The notes under the pieces: model-generated
Told to the model about the DNA's origin: nothing
Seen by the model: only the letters and a program-made list of their open reading frames with translations
Database searches by the model: none
NCBI GenBank assembly: GCA_031376425.1
Contig: JANMDR010000053.1
Location: 1-20,710, forward strand
DNA: 20,710 nt
Direction of reading: 5' to 3'
Source: JANMDR01 sp031376425
Lineage (GTDB): Bacteria; Pseudomonadota; Gammaproteobacteria; Burkholderiales; Usitatibacteraceae
Translations under genes and position numbers: made by a program
Part shown: positions 1 through 7,744 of the stretch, in pieces
Layout: each line of letters starts with the position of its first letter
How positions within the stretch are numbered: position 1 is the first letter of the stretch

Positions 1-33
1 CATCACTAGACTACACGCAGTAGTCTAGTGATG
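1..33. repeat. Perfect 14-bp inverted repeat at the left edge
   Basis: Bases 1-14 and 20-33 are exact reverse complements separated by 5 nt (15-19). The repeat lies inside the coding frame of the exported hydrolase and supplies its stop codon (CTA at 6-8 on the plus strand). A genuine hairpin is possible. A fold-back at a contig end is at least as likely, because the inner arm fits the protein family and the outer arm only mirrors it. Confidence 0.8.
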
Positions 34-443
34 CTAAATTGCGTATTAATAAACTGCTTGTGCAACCGCACCATATCTTTCAGTGAGACCGCTGGAAAGG
101 CCTTGCCACTTTGTGACGCGCTATTTGAAGGCGAGGACGACACACCATTACCAAAACTATCCACCACAATGACGAAGTATTTCTGCGGATCAATCAGACT
201 ATCTACGCCGATATATCGCAAAATATCGCTCGCCTTACCCCCATACCAAGTGGGAAATAAAATCGCGTTACTGCGGGTGGCATTCAATGTACCCACCGTG
301 ATATAACCAATCCGACAATCGGTAATGACGGCACCGCTTTCGAGCGCACAGGTATCGATAGCAGCGAACTGCTGCTGCGTTGGTGTTTGCGCGTGCGCTG
401 AAAATGGTAGCAGCAAAAATAAGAACCGTAATATAAATCGCAT
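6..443 (-). CDS. Exported alpha/beta hydrolase of the MetX-like (homoserine acetyltransferase) fold, truncated
   Basis: The product is 145 aa and begins with a clear Sec signal peptide (charged MRF, hydrophobic core, likely cleavage after AHA), so it should be periplasmic. The mature part matches the N-terminal third of MetX-like alpha/beta hydrolases: the strand DCRIGYITVGTLN, then ILFPTWYGG near the oxyanion region, then VIVVDSFGNGVSSSPSNS. The next helix (SLKDMVRLHKQFI) should lead into the nucleophile-elbow serine, but the frame stops just before it, inside the palindrome at 1-33. The family is normally more than 300 aa, so the catalytic serine, acid and histidine are absent here. The start is supported by GGAGAG six bases upstream of the ATG. 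This is an edge-truncated gene or a pseudogene, and the substrate is unknown. Confidence 0.7.
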   Translation of the reverse strand: MRFILRFLFLLLPFSAHAQTPTQQQFAAIDTCALESGAVITDCRIGYITVGTLNATRSNAILFPTWYGGKASDILRYIGVDSLIDPQKYFVIVVDSFGNGVSSSPSNSASQSGKAFPAVSLKDMVRLHKQFINTQFSITRLLRVV

Positions 444-551
444 CGCTACTCTCCAATATTGAGGGTGTGGCTATTTTATAACAGCCGGTAAATCCAGCCT
501 ATAGATGCAGATAGGATGACCTGCTAAAGCTTGCCTTGCTCCACAACGCAT

Positions 552-1364
552 TTAACGCGCACGATGCTCGCGAATGCGCTTATCTTGGGCGGCTTGGCGC
601 GCTTCCTGTTCCTCAGCATCGCGCTTTGCGCCTACGCCTGCGGCAGCCGAGCGTGCTTGGGCATTGCTGCTTGCAGAGGCATCATCGGGCTTGACGCCAT
701 TGCCCGTTGCGCCGATTCGTTCCAGCTTAATCCAATACCACATATCGTGGTCAGCAACTGTGTAGGTGCCATACGACTGCCCACCCCAGCTAAAAAATGA
801 ATCAAGTTGCCCGCTTATCGTCACCTTTTGCCCCAACACAAGGCCACCATCTTTGAGCCGCCCAATTTTGCCCCCCATAAACAGGCGCTTGGCAGCATGG
901 CCCTCAAGCTCATTGGGGTTTTCATTCAGCACATCCGACAACACCAGCCACCCTCCCCTACACTTAAATTCGCTTTTGTCATACTCCTTGAATGACCATT
1001 GGCTCGTAAGACTAGTGCGGTAGTTCGGGTTAGTGTTGACCAAACGCGAATGTACTGTCATTGGTGAAATCATGCTAACTGGCTCCTTGATCCAAATTTG
1101 CGCGCGCTCGTAGGTGGGCACGCCCAAAAAGTTCGGATTACCATAAAACTTATAAGGCCTGTAGGCTTTACCCTGCGTTGGTGGCCAAGCATAGAGGCCG
1201 GCAACGTCGGCACAACCAAAAAGTGGACTATCAAGCTTACCGAAACTCTCTGGCATGTTTGACGTGTCTGGCCTGCTCGTCCACATGCCGCAACCGCCAA
1301 GGCCAAGGCAAAGCGCCAACGCGACTACAATGCGCGAACTAACAATGATTTTAGATCCCATCAT
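552..1364 (-). CDS. Unrecognised putative lipoprotein
   Basis: The product is about 270 aa. Its N-terminus is a lipoprotein signal peptide: a hydrophobic stretch (VVALALCLGLGGC) ending in a lipobox with Cys at about residue 25, so lipidation and membrane anchoring are predicted. The body contains aromatic-rich segments and no motif I recognise. The last 40 residues are charged and Ala/Glu/Arg-rich (AEEQEARQAAQDKRIREHRAR is part of this tail), probably helical. Start choice is uncertain: TTG, ATG and ATG follow one another at 1367, 1364 and 1361, and no Shine-Dalgarno is visible. A short ORF with a good ribosome binding site (1464-1351) runs into this start, so translational coupling is possible. 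I cannot assign a function. Confidence 0.6.
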   Translation of the reverse strand: MMGSKIIVSSRIVVALALCLGLGGCGMWTSRPDTSNMPESFGKLDSPLFGCADVAGLYAWPPTQGKAYRPYKFYGNPNFLGVPTYERAQIWIKEPVSMISPMTVHSRLVNTNPNYRTSLTSQWSFKEYDKSEFKCRGGWLVLSDVLNENPNELEGHAAKRLFMGGKIGRLKDGGLVLGQKVTISGQLDSFFSWGGQSYGTYTVADHDMWYWIKLERIGATGNGVKPDDASASSNAQARSAAAGVGAKRDAEEQEARQAAQDKRIREHRAR

Positions 1365-1464
1365 CAACGCATTTACGCGCCGTTACCGGCGAAGCTGCGG
1401 TGAAACCAAACGCAAATGCATAGGCAAATGTAATGGGGGTCGCAAAATATAGAATTAAACGCAT
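1351..1464 (-). CDS. Possible 37-aa leader peptide overlapping the lipoprotein start
   Basis: This short reading frame (MRLILYFATPITFAYAFAF..., ending CVDDGI) has a good ribosome binding site: AAGGA about eight bases upstream of its ATG. It is hydrophobic at its N-terminus, like a signal peptide. It ends 14 nt inside the lipoprotein gene in another frame. It could be a coupling leader, or a misplaced N-terminus created by a frameshift in the lipoprotein gene. Evidence is limited to the RBS and the hydrophobic profile. Confidence 0.3.
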   Translation of the reverse strand: MRLILYFATPITFAYAFAFGFTAASPVTARKCVDDGI

Positions 1465-1478
1465 TTTTATATTCCTTT

Positions 1479-1490
1479 TCAATATATTGA
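1479..1490. promoter_or_regulatory. 12-bp perfect palindrome upstream of the leader ORF
   Basis: TCAATATATTGA is its own reverse complement. It lies between the end of the merR gene (1511) and the ribosome binding site of the 37-aa ORF. It could be an operator, but AT-rich palindromes of this length also arise by chance. Confidence 0.25.
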
Positions 1491-1510
1491 AGCACAAGCT
1501 GGAAACAGCA

Positions 1511-1858
1511 TCAAGCCTGACTAAAGCGCGTTATCAGTTCCTCAATACGCCGTAGGCGTTTGCGTTCAAGCTCAATTGCCTTGCGAATTCCGTCCCTGCG
1601 TTCCTCAAGCTTTTTGATGAGCGCGGCGCAATGCGCTGGCGGTTGCCTGAGCGAGGGAATGGCTTGCCGAATCTCATCTAAGCTAAAACCGATTTCTCGT
1701 CCCGCTGCGATAAATCGGAGCTCAGCCACCGTATGCAGATCGTACTCACGGTATCCATTAGTACGTCGACATGGAGCGGTAATGAGTTTTTCGTGTTCAT
1801 AAAAACGAATCGTGTCACGGCCCAGCCCGGATTTTCTTTCAAGTTCAGAAATCAGCAT
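1511..1858 (-). CDS. MerR-family transcriptional regulator
   Basis: The product is 115 aa, short for the family but complete through the dimerisation helix. The winged-HTH signature begins at the first residues (ISELERKSGLGRDTIRFYEH), followed by the wing (TNGYREYDLHTVAELRFI) and the typical GFSLDEIRQAI helix. The C-terminal half (about 75-115) is a charged coiled coil carrying the dimer interface. A single Cys at about residue 77 and no terminal Cys or His cluster make a metal sensor unlikely, although I cannot name the effector. It is divergent from the hydrolase at 1952. The 93-nt interval holds a dyad inside a 19-bp promoter spacer, the classic architecture for MerR activation. Confidence 0.85.
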   Translation of the reverse strand: MLISELERKSGLGRDTIRFYEHEKLITAPCRRTNGYREYDLHTVAELRFIAAGREIGFSLDEIRQAIPSLRQPPAHCAALIKKLEERRDGIRKAIELERKRLRRIEELITRFSQA

Positions 1859-1889
1859 AAACGCTTAAGAATTAGGTTAGCAAAATTGC

Positions 1890-1920
1890 TTGACTATGGA
1901 GTAAGTCAATACTTTACGCT
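1890..1920 (+). promoter_or_regulatory. MerR-type promoter with 19-bp spacer and internal dyad
   Basis: TTGACT (1890-1895) and a poor -10 TACGCT (1915-1920) are separated by 19 bp. TTGACT also forms an inverted repeat with AGTCAA at 1904-1909. An overlong spacer with the dyad between the two boxes is the established target of MerR regulators, which untwist such promoters. It points at the hydrolase at 1952. The -10 match is only 3 of 6, as expected for an activator-dependent promoter. Confidence 0.55.
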
Positions 1921-1951
1921 AGTTTATTAAGATATTCTGCGAGAATTTGAG

Positions 1952-2839
1952 ATGCCAAATACACACGAGACAAACGTCATTACCTGCGCCGAACAACGTT
2001 CACTTGAATTATCAGTCTATCGACCTGAGGCCCTAACCGATGAAGCGGCTGGCAGCAATCGTGGCACCATCATCATTAACTCTGGAACCGGCATCAAGCG
2101 CAGCTTCTATGAACAGCTTGCGAATTACTTTGCAACGCGTGGATGGTTAGTTATTACGTGGGATGCCCGCAGCATCGGGCGCTCGCAAAAAGGCCCAGCT
2201 GTAAACGACCTAGTGCGAATGCGCGACTGGGGACAAAGTGATTTGGAGTACGTACTCCAATGGGTATCGACCGCAATCGAGCCAAATTGGTCACGACTTA
2301 CCGTGGTGGGGCACAGCTCTGGCGGGCACCTAGCGCTATTGGCTTCTAGCATACAACGCGTACCAAGATTGGTTTTGGTGGCATCCGGTACATGCTACTG
2401 GCGACGTTATCCGCTGCACCAACAACCGCGCATGCTACTCGCATGGTGGGTAGTGGTGCCGCTAGTGCTGCGAATAAAAGGCTACTGGCCAGGATGGATT
2501 GGTGTGGGGCATGATCTGCCCAATGGCGTTGCGCAGGATTGGCGAAACTGGAGTTTAATGCGCGACTACTTATTTGATGATGAGAGTGTTGATTCCAGCG
2601 GCTATGCGCGCTACTCAGGGCAGGTATTAGCGCTTGCGTTGACGGATGACCTAGGCTTTGCGCCTCCAGCAGCAGTAAATCACCTATTGAGCAAGCTTCG
2701 CTCAGCACTGATTAGCCAAAGAATGATCGAACCTACAGCCGTTGGCTTAAAGCGGATTGGGCACTTTGGATTCTTTCGCAAGGAGTCCAATCATCTTTGG
2801 CAGTCGGTCGCTGACTGGATAAGCAAAACTAGCGTCTAA
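1952..2839 (+). CDS. Cytoplasmic alpha/beta hydrolase (serine aminopeptidase-like)
   Basis: The product is 295 aa with an alpha/beta-hydrolase core. Visible elements are the oxyanion strand TIIINSGTGIKRSFYEQLA (about 39-57), the strand WLVITWDARSIGRS (65-78), the nucleophile elbow GHSSGGH with Ser at about 122, a probable catalytic Asp in LTDD (about 232), and the catalytic His in RIGHFGFF (about 271). It has no signal peptide. A hydrophobic, Trp-rich cap segment (about 150-185) could line a lipophilic pocket. It resembles predicted hydrolases of the S33/COG4757 type; the substrate is unknown. The divergent MerR gene and its promoter suggest inducible expression. The ribosome binding site is weak. 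Confidence 0.8.
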   Translation: MPNTHETNVITCAEQRSLELSVYRPEALTDEAAGSNRGTIIINSGTGIKRSFYEQLANYFATRGWLVITWDARSIGRSQKGPAVNDLVRMRDWGQSDLEYVLQWVSTAIEPNWSRLTVVGHSSGGHLALLASSIQRVPRLVLVASGTCYWRRYPLHQQPRMLLAWWVVVPLVLRIKGYWPGWIGVGHDLPNGVAQDWRNWSLMRDYLFDDESVDSSGYARYSGQVLALALTDDLGFAPPAAVNHLLSKLRSALISQRMIEPTAVGLKRIGHFGFFRKESNHLWQSVADWISKTSV

Positions 2840-2854
2840 CCATGCAGCACAAGA

Positions 2855-2874
2855 GTCATAACTTCCCTTATGAC
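2855..2874. other. Small hairpin between convergent genes
   Basis: GTCATAA (2855-2861) and TTATGAC (2868-2874) form a 7-bp stem with a 6-nt loop. It lies between two converging genes (ends at 2839 and 2960), so a bidirectional terminator is conceivable. There is no T-tract on either side. Confidence 0.25.
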
Positions 2875-2959
2875 ATGGCCTCCTGCGACCGCAATCAGTG
2901 TTGGTGCATTGTTGCATTGATATTTCGGCGGCGGCAGACGCATTCCTAAAAACAAGGGG

Positions 2960-3610
2960 TTATTCAGGGCCTACTAGTGTAGGGGTCGGCGATTGCGCTT
3001 TTACTTGCGTCATGCTGGCAAGAGGACGGCCTTCATTATCATTGAAAAAACAGAACCATTCTTCGGTGCCATCTTCGTGTTTATGAATCATATGAGGCGC
3101 ATTGATAAATTTTACGCCACGTTTGGTGAGAGCGCTATGTGCAGTATGTATATTCTCAACACGAAAATAAACAATCGTATCAGCCGATTCGGCATCGGTC
3201 TCTTGAAGGAATAGACGAACACCGTCGCAATCAAAAAAGCAAAGTTTACCGAAGGTGTACAGATGTGTCAGCCCAAGAACATTTCCATACCAGTCTTTCG
3301 CAGCAGTGATATTTTTTACCGACCGCGCAATCTGCCCGACACTAAGAGGCGCTGCTTTGGGGTGAATGACGTTATCGTTGCTAAACAACAAGCTGGACTT
3401 GTTTATGCCGTCCCATTGACGCAGTGCCTTGCGACTTTCCAAACCCAGTTTGAGCAATGCATTTGCAACGTGATACTTCACAGCGTCCATGCTAACGCCT
3501 TGTCGCTTTGCTATGGCTGGATTCGATAATCCGTGACGCACGAACTCAACCACCTTCCATTCAGCAGGTGTAAGTACATCGTCATGCGTCGGGCGTCCAC
3601 GTTTAGTCAT
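2960..3610 (-). CDS. LuxR-type HTH fused to a VOC (glyoxalase/dioxygenase) domain
   Basis: The product is 216 aa with two domains. Residues about 12-66 form a LuxR/GerE helix-turn-helix (LTPAEWKVVEFVRHGLSN, then AIAKRQGVSMDAVKYHVANA, then the LGLESRKAL end). After a short linker, residues about 90-204 look like a vicinal-oxygen-chelate fold: the first beta-alpha-beta unit (IARSVKNITAAKDWYGNVLGL) and a second (TIVYFRVENIHTAHSALTKRG) ending in FFNDNEGRPLASM, the usual VOC closing strand. A DNA-binding domain joined to a small-molecule-binding VOC domain suggests a one-component sensor, or an enzyme that regulates its own gene; this is inference. It is convergent with the hydrolase at 1952. The HTH is intact. 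Confidence 0.75.
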   Translation of the reverse strand: MTKRGRPTHDDVLTPAEWKVVEFVRHGLSNPAIAKRQGVSMDAVKYHVANALLKLGLESRKALRQWDGINKSSLLFSNDNVIHPKAAPLSVGQIARSVKNITAAKDWYGNVLGLTHLYTFGKLCFFDCDGVRLFLQETDAESADTIVYFRVENIHTAHSALTKRGVKFINAPHMIHKHEDGTEEWFCFFNDNEGRPLASMTQVKAQSPTPTLVGPE

Positions 3611-3765
3611 GAGCGCATCTTACGACGAAAATAGCTTGATTACCTTACCCGATTTCGATATCGCAATCCTAATCCCGTCCATTGAAGAATTTCCTTAGGA
3701 GACCGCACAACACATCCCAAATCGAGCGCTAAGAACTGAAATAACCAGTTGTGCTAGGGTTTTGG

Positions 3766-4323
3766 CTAGCCGTATCGGGCATGGTATTTCTTGCACACGC
3801 CATAAAGCTCGGCATGGCTTATCGCTAAAGTGCCTTCAGATAGAAATATAGGTGTCCCGTATCTCTTAAGGTAGTCCGCCTTAAACGATTGCGCAACGAC
3901 TCCCCCAGAGTTTAAACAGGCGGAGTGGTTGTGCAACTTAATGAAGACGACTTTTTCGTTTCCGACGAGAACGCCCTCTTCTATCGCGCGGACGTTGCCC
4001 CAAGGAATTTCGCCGACATGCACGCCCGCAGCCATAACAAAAAGACCAGTTGCGTCCAGTCGCGGCGCGGGGCCTTTGAGCCTTATTTGTCTATACCAAA
4101 GAAAAGCCATATACCCCGAGAAAAGAAAAAGGAGCATGCCTAAAATCCCAAAAATAACTGGTGAGCGGAACCGTAATGATTGTTGGAGTTGGTCGTCAGA
4201 TACAAAAATGCTACTTAACAGTATCCACAGTCCACCTACTGACACCACGACCGCGATTGCAGCGCAAATGATAAGTTTTGTACGACGGGTTGCAACTCGG
4301 TACTCTTGAAGTTCATCTGGCAT
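3766..4323 (-). CDS. STM3941-like two-TM membrane protein
   Basis: The product is about 185 aa. Two strong transmembrane helices (LIICAAIAVVVSVGGLWILL and VIFGILGMLLFLFSGYMAFL) sit in the N-terminal half, followed by a soluble beta-rich domain. The segment APRLDATGLFVMAAG, then EIPWGNVRAIE, is the pattern of the STM3941 family, whose function is unknown. The domain after TM2 is probably cytoplasmic and PH-like. The ATG at 4323 is preferred because GGAAA lies about nine bases upstream. The ATG at 4338 would add five residues and has no ribosome binding site. Confidence 0.65.
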   Translation of the reverse strand: MPDELQEYRVATRRTKLIICAAIAVVVSVGGLWILLSSIFVSDDQLQQSLRFRSPVIFGILGMLLFLFSGYMAFLWYRQIRLKGPAPRLDATGLFVMAAGVHVGEIPWGNVRAIEEGVLVGNEKVVFIKLHNHSACLNSGGVVAQSFKADYLKRYGTPIFLSEGTLAISHAELYGVCKKYHARYG

Positions 4324-4338
4324 ATTCACAATTTCCAT

Positions 4339-4662
4339 TTCAGCTTAAACCGTTGGTGGTTATTTACGTAGTGAAATTCGCATTCGAAAGCGGAGAGTAC
4401 CTTTATCGTCAAATGCCATTAGCTACAGACGCAACGCGGAATATCTGCATCAGACGTTTACTAAAATGTTGGGGGCTTAAATAGTTGCGCTCGACCAGAT
4501 GCAAAAATTACAGCTTTGCATCAATCTTTTACCAAGCGTAGTCCCAGTGGGCAATTCCATAAACCGAAGGTATTTGACCCACGAGGCCTGAGCACTAACT
4601 GAGCGCTACTACACTACTGATAACACCCTAAAATCGGCCATTTCCAGCCCGCTCACAACCAA
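4339..4662. other. Gene-free gap with one inverted repeat
   Basis: No convincing gene is seen on either strand in these 324 bases. The only structure is a perfect 8-bp inverted repeat, GATGCAAA (4498-4505) with TTTGCATC (4515-4522), around a 9-nt loop and followed by the T-rich run CAATCTTTT on the plus strand. It could be a weak terminator or a protein-binding site. Confidence 0.4.
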
Positions 4663-5802
4663 TTAACTAATCTTAAACTCACTAAAGCTAGGCCCACCCA
4701 TACGACTTGGTGGGGCTACTAGTTGTTCTTGGGTTACTTGAATGCCGGAGTTGCCGATTAGCAGGGATAGGTTGGTTGATGAATCGGCATTAGCCAATCC
4801 TTCTTCGATGGTAATTTTGTTTTGTTTGATTAGGCGGAATAAATCTTGCTCAAAGGTCTGCGAACCGGGGGTGAGTGAATTTTCCATTGCTTCTTTAATT
4901 TCGCTGACTTTGCCTTCTTCAATTAACTCAGCAATATTGGTGGTGTTCATCAGCACTTCAACTGCTGCATTGCGGCCACCTTCGGTGTTTTTTACCAGGC
5001 GTTGCGAGATGATGCATCTTAAGCTCACACCTAAGTCTGATAACAAAATGGCGCGTTGATCGAGTGGGAAGAAGTTGATGATGCGGTTTAGCGCATGGTA
5101 GCTATTGTTGGCGTGTAAGGTGGCTAAACATAGGTGGCCGGATAGGGAATACATCATGGCGCTTTTCATGGTTTCGATATCGCGAATTTCGCCGACCAAA
5201 ATCGCGTCGGGTGCTTGGCGCATGGCGTTGCGCATGGCTTCATGAAAGCTGTGTGAGTCCGAACCGATTTCGCGTTGATTCACTATTGACCGCTTGGATG
5301 TAAACACGTATTCAATCGGGTCTTCAAACGTGAGGATATGGCCGGCTTTCATGCCATTGCGATAATCGAGCATAGAGGCCAAGGTGGTTGATTTACCTGA
5401 GCCCGTAGCGCCCACTACTAAAATTAGCCCGCGTTTTTCCATCACCACTTGACTCAAGATTGACGGCAAACTTAAGCTACGAATATCGGGAATGGTGTTG
5501 GTGATGTAGCGGATTACCGCTGCTACCCCGCCTTTTTGCATCATCATGTTTACGCGGAAATTACCCACGCCGTCCATCTGTATCGCAAAGTTTAACTCTA
5601 GCTCTTTTTCAAATTTCTCTATTTGCGGCGGCGTTAAAATTTCATAGCAAACTTTACGCGTGTCCTCACGCGTCATCACCTGTGGTGATAAGGGCAGCAT
5701 AGCGCCGTCAATTTTTATATGCATCGCAGCGCCTGCGGATACAAAAACGTCAGAGGCGTTTTTTTGCGCCATCAATTCAAACAAGCGGGTAAGAATAGCC
5801 AT
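4663..5802 (-). CDS. pilU: Type IV pilus retraction ATPase, PilU type
   Basis: The product is 379 aa, the usual length of PilU (PilT is shorter). It is a hexameric cytoplasmic ATPase of the GspE/PilT family. The N-terminal PAS-like part (about 1-110) precedes the Walker A motif GATGSGKSTT (131-140), the Asp-box region (about 160-182), the Walker B segment ILVGEIRD (201-208) and the His box HLCLATLHANN (from 223). The long C-terminal tail with SLTPGSQTFEQDLFRLIKQ and LANADSSTNLSLLI is typical of PilU. PilU works with PilT in pilus retraction and twitching. AGGA lies six bases before the ATG. It follows dapD by 24 nt on the same strand, so they are probably co-transcribed. No other pilus gene is in the window. 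Confidence 0.9.
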   Translation of the reverse strand: MAILTRLFELMAQKNASDVFVSAGAAMHIKIDGAMLPLSPQVMTREDTRKVCYEILTPPQIEKFEKELELNFAIQMDGVGNFRVNMMMQKGGVAAVIRYITNTIPDIRSLSLPSILSQVVMEKRGLILVVGATGSGKSTTLASMLDYRNGMKAGHILTFEDPIEYVFTSKRSIVNQREIGSDSHSFHEAMRNAMRQAPDAILVGEIRDIETMKSAMMYSLSGHLCLATLHANNSYHALNRIINFFPLDQRAILLSDLGVSLRCIISQRLVKNTEGGRNAAVEVLMNTTNIAELIEEGKVSEIKEAMENSLTPGSQTFEQDLFRLIKQNKITIEEGLANADSSTNLSLLIGNSGIQVTQEQLVAPPSRMGGPSFSEFKIS

Positions 5803-5826
5803 TTGAGTCCTCGCTACGGTTATTTT

Positions 5827-6687
5827 TTAGCTACGAAGTAAGTCATTGATACTGGTTTTGCTTCTGGTTTGTGCATCTACTTGTTTAACAATAATGGCTG
5901 CGGTCAAACTATATTTACCATCAGCCGATGGCAATGAGCCTGGTACTACCACGCTATAGGGCGGCACGCTACCGTAGCGTACTTCGCCAGTTTCGCGGTT
6001 ATATATTTTCGTGGATTGGCTGATAAATACGCCCATAGACAGCACTGAACCCTCACCAATCACAACGCCTTCTACCACTTCAGAACGCGCGCCGATGAAG
6101 CAATTATCTTCAATAATTGTCGGGTTCGCTTGCAATGGTTCAAGCACGCCACCAATGCCCACGCCGCCGCTCAAATGCACATTCTTACCGATCTGTGCAC
6201 ATGACCCTACGGTAGCCCAAGTATCAACCATCGTGGCTTCATCTACATACGCACCGATGTTAACGTATGACGGCATCAACACCACGTTTTTTGCAATGTA
6301 AGCACCGCGCCGCACGGTGGCGGGCGGCACTACACGAAAGCCGCCATCACGAAAATCTTGCTCAGAATAATTGGCAAATTTAGTGGGTACTTTATCGTAA
6401 TAACGGGCGACATTCATCATGCTATTCATGGCACCAGCACCGGTGCTGGCAGCTTCTTGCAGGAGCATATTGTCATTTAAGCGAAACGATAATAACACGG
6501 CTTTTTTAAGCCATTGATGCGTTACCCAAGCACCGTTTATTTTTTCGCAAACACGTAATTTTCCGCTATCTAAATAGGTAATAGCAGCGGTTACGGCATC
6601 GCGTACTTCTCCGTGTGTTTTAAAATTTACATCAGCACGGGCTTCCCATGCGGCGTCGATTGTTGACTCTAAAGTTGTTATGTTCAT
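5827..6687 (-). CDS. dapD: 2,3,4,5-tetrahydropyridine-2,6-dicarboxylate N-succinyltransferase
   Basis: The product is 286 aa. It transfers succinyl from succinyl-CoA to tetrahydrodipicolinate in the succinylase branch of lysine and meso-diaminopimelate synthesis. An N-terminal helical domain (about 1-100) precedes a left-handed beta helix of hexapeptide repeats (about 125-225: RRGAYIAKNVVLMPSYVNIG, then GSCAQIGKNVHLSGGVGIGG, then CFIGARSEVVEGVVIGEGS). The DTWATVGSCAQIG segment and the C-terminal PPYSVVVPGSLPS are characteristic. It heads a likely dapD-pilU unit. No strong Shine-Dalgarno precedes the ATG. dapF, a later enzyme of the same pathway, lies about 4 kb away in this window. Confidence 0.95.
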   Translation of the reverse strand: MNITTLESTIDAAWEARADVNFKTHGEVRDAVTAAITYLDSGKLRVCEKINGAWVTHQWLKKAVLLSFRLNDNMLLQEAASTGAGAMNSMMNVARYYDKVPTKFANYSEQDFRDGGFRVVPPATVRRGAYIAKNVVLMPSYVNIGAYVDEATMVDTWATVGSCAQIGKNVHLSGGVGIGGVLEPLQANPTIIEDNCFIGARSEVVEGVVIGEGSVLSMGVFISQSTKIYNRETGEVRYGSVPPYSVVVPGSLPSADGKYSLTAAIIVKQVDAQTRSKTSINDLLRS

Positions 6688-6729
6688 TGTTTTCTATGTG
6701 ATGTGAATTAAATCATTATAGTGCACTGG

Positions 6730-7707
6730 CTATTTTTGCTTTGTTGATGCAAAAAGCTGGCTAAAAAAGCCGCTTTCCTTCTGAGCAAGTTGCAATTTTA
6801 AGGCGACATTTTCAGCTTCTAGCTCACGCAGGCGAATACGGTTTACATTAAGCTCGCGATAGGCCGATGAATAATCGTTGTAGACCCATTCTTCGCTATC
6901 CGTAAAGCTTGACGAGCGTATAAGCGCTGTAGCGGTTGCGATGATCTCTGCGCTTTTAGCGCACAGCACTACATAATAAATTGGCGGCAAACTTAGCGCA
7001 ACAATCGCAGGGGCAGCTTGGCTTACCGTAATTGATTCAGCTTGAAAAGCTTGTTTTACGGGAGTCTCCAGATGCATTGGTTCAATACGGGAAACAAACT
7101 GGTTTTTTTGCCCTAACCAAAATTGATGGGGAAAATGTGGCATAAGTAATGCCGCGAATTCATCAGCGTACATTTCACGCACATGGAAGGTATTATCAAA
7201 ATGGCGCTTATCGGTATATTCGGCTTTATTGGGCGACGACATAATCAGTAAGCCGTCCGGCTTTAATACCCGCGCAATTTCCGTCATGAATTGCATTTGC
7301 GCTTGCGCATCAACGTGCTCAATTGTTTCAAAACTAATCACCACATCAATACTATTATCAGCAACAGGCAAGGCCGTAGCACTGGCTTGCACATACGCGC
7401 AATTGCTTACACCCGCATAAGTGGCACGCGCATGGTGCACGGCCTCATGCGACACATCCACCCCCGTTACCTGCGCAGCCTGCGCCGCCATGAGCGCCGT
7501 TCCATAACCCTCGCCGGAAGCGCAGTCGAGCACCACTTTACCCATAACAAACGGCAACACGTAGTGATAACGGTGCCAATGCTCGCTCCATAGTTCACCG
7601 CGTGCACTGGGTAAAAAGCGCTCACCGGTAAAGGTGAGCGGGCTTGCTGCATAATCTTCGATTGGTTTTTCCACGTTGTTCTTTAATTTTTCAACGATTA
7701 CCGTCAT
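6730..7707 (-). CDS. SAM-dependent class I methyltransferase with C-terminal coiled coil
   Basis: The product is 325 aa. It has the lead-in TFTGERFLP, then EHWHRYHYVLPFV, often seen in methyltransferases of surface-glycan loci. Motif I is VVLDCASGEGYG (58-69), the acidic residue is in VTGVDVSHEAV, motif II is DVVISFETIEHV, and motif III is RVLKPDGLLIMSSPN. The last 50 residues (ELNVNRIRLRELEAENVALK onward) predict a coiled coil. The substrate is unknown; glycan or lipid methylation is inference. I start at the ATG at 7707. The frame stays open to 8010, but that extension would cover the divergent transporter gene, has low-complexity residues, and is not family-like. No ribosome binding site is obvious. 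Confidence 0.8.
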   Translation of the reverse strand: MTVIVEKLKNNVEKPIEDYAASPLTFTGERFLPSARGELWSEHWHRYHYVLPFVMGKVVLDCASGEGYGTALMAAQAAQVTGVDVSHEAVHHARATYAGVSNCAYVQASATALPVADNSIDVVISFETIEHVDAQAQMQFMTEIARVLKPDGLLIMSSPNKAEYTDKRHFDNTFHVREMYADEFAALLMPHFPHQFWLGQKNQFVSRIEPMHLETPVKQAFQAESITVSQAAPAIVALSLPPIYYVVLCAKSAEIIATATALIRSSSFTDSEEWVYNDYSSAYRELNVNRIRLRELEAENVALKLQLAQKESGFFSQLFASTKQK

Positions 7708-7744
7708 ATTTAAGACATAACCCAAATTATAAAGCCCGTAGCCG

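Noticed and set aside
4278..4484. A 68-codon plus-strand frame in the gap before pilU
   Set aside because: It starts inside the opposite-strand membrane-protein gene, has no ribosome binding site and no recognisable content.
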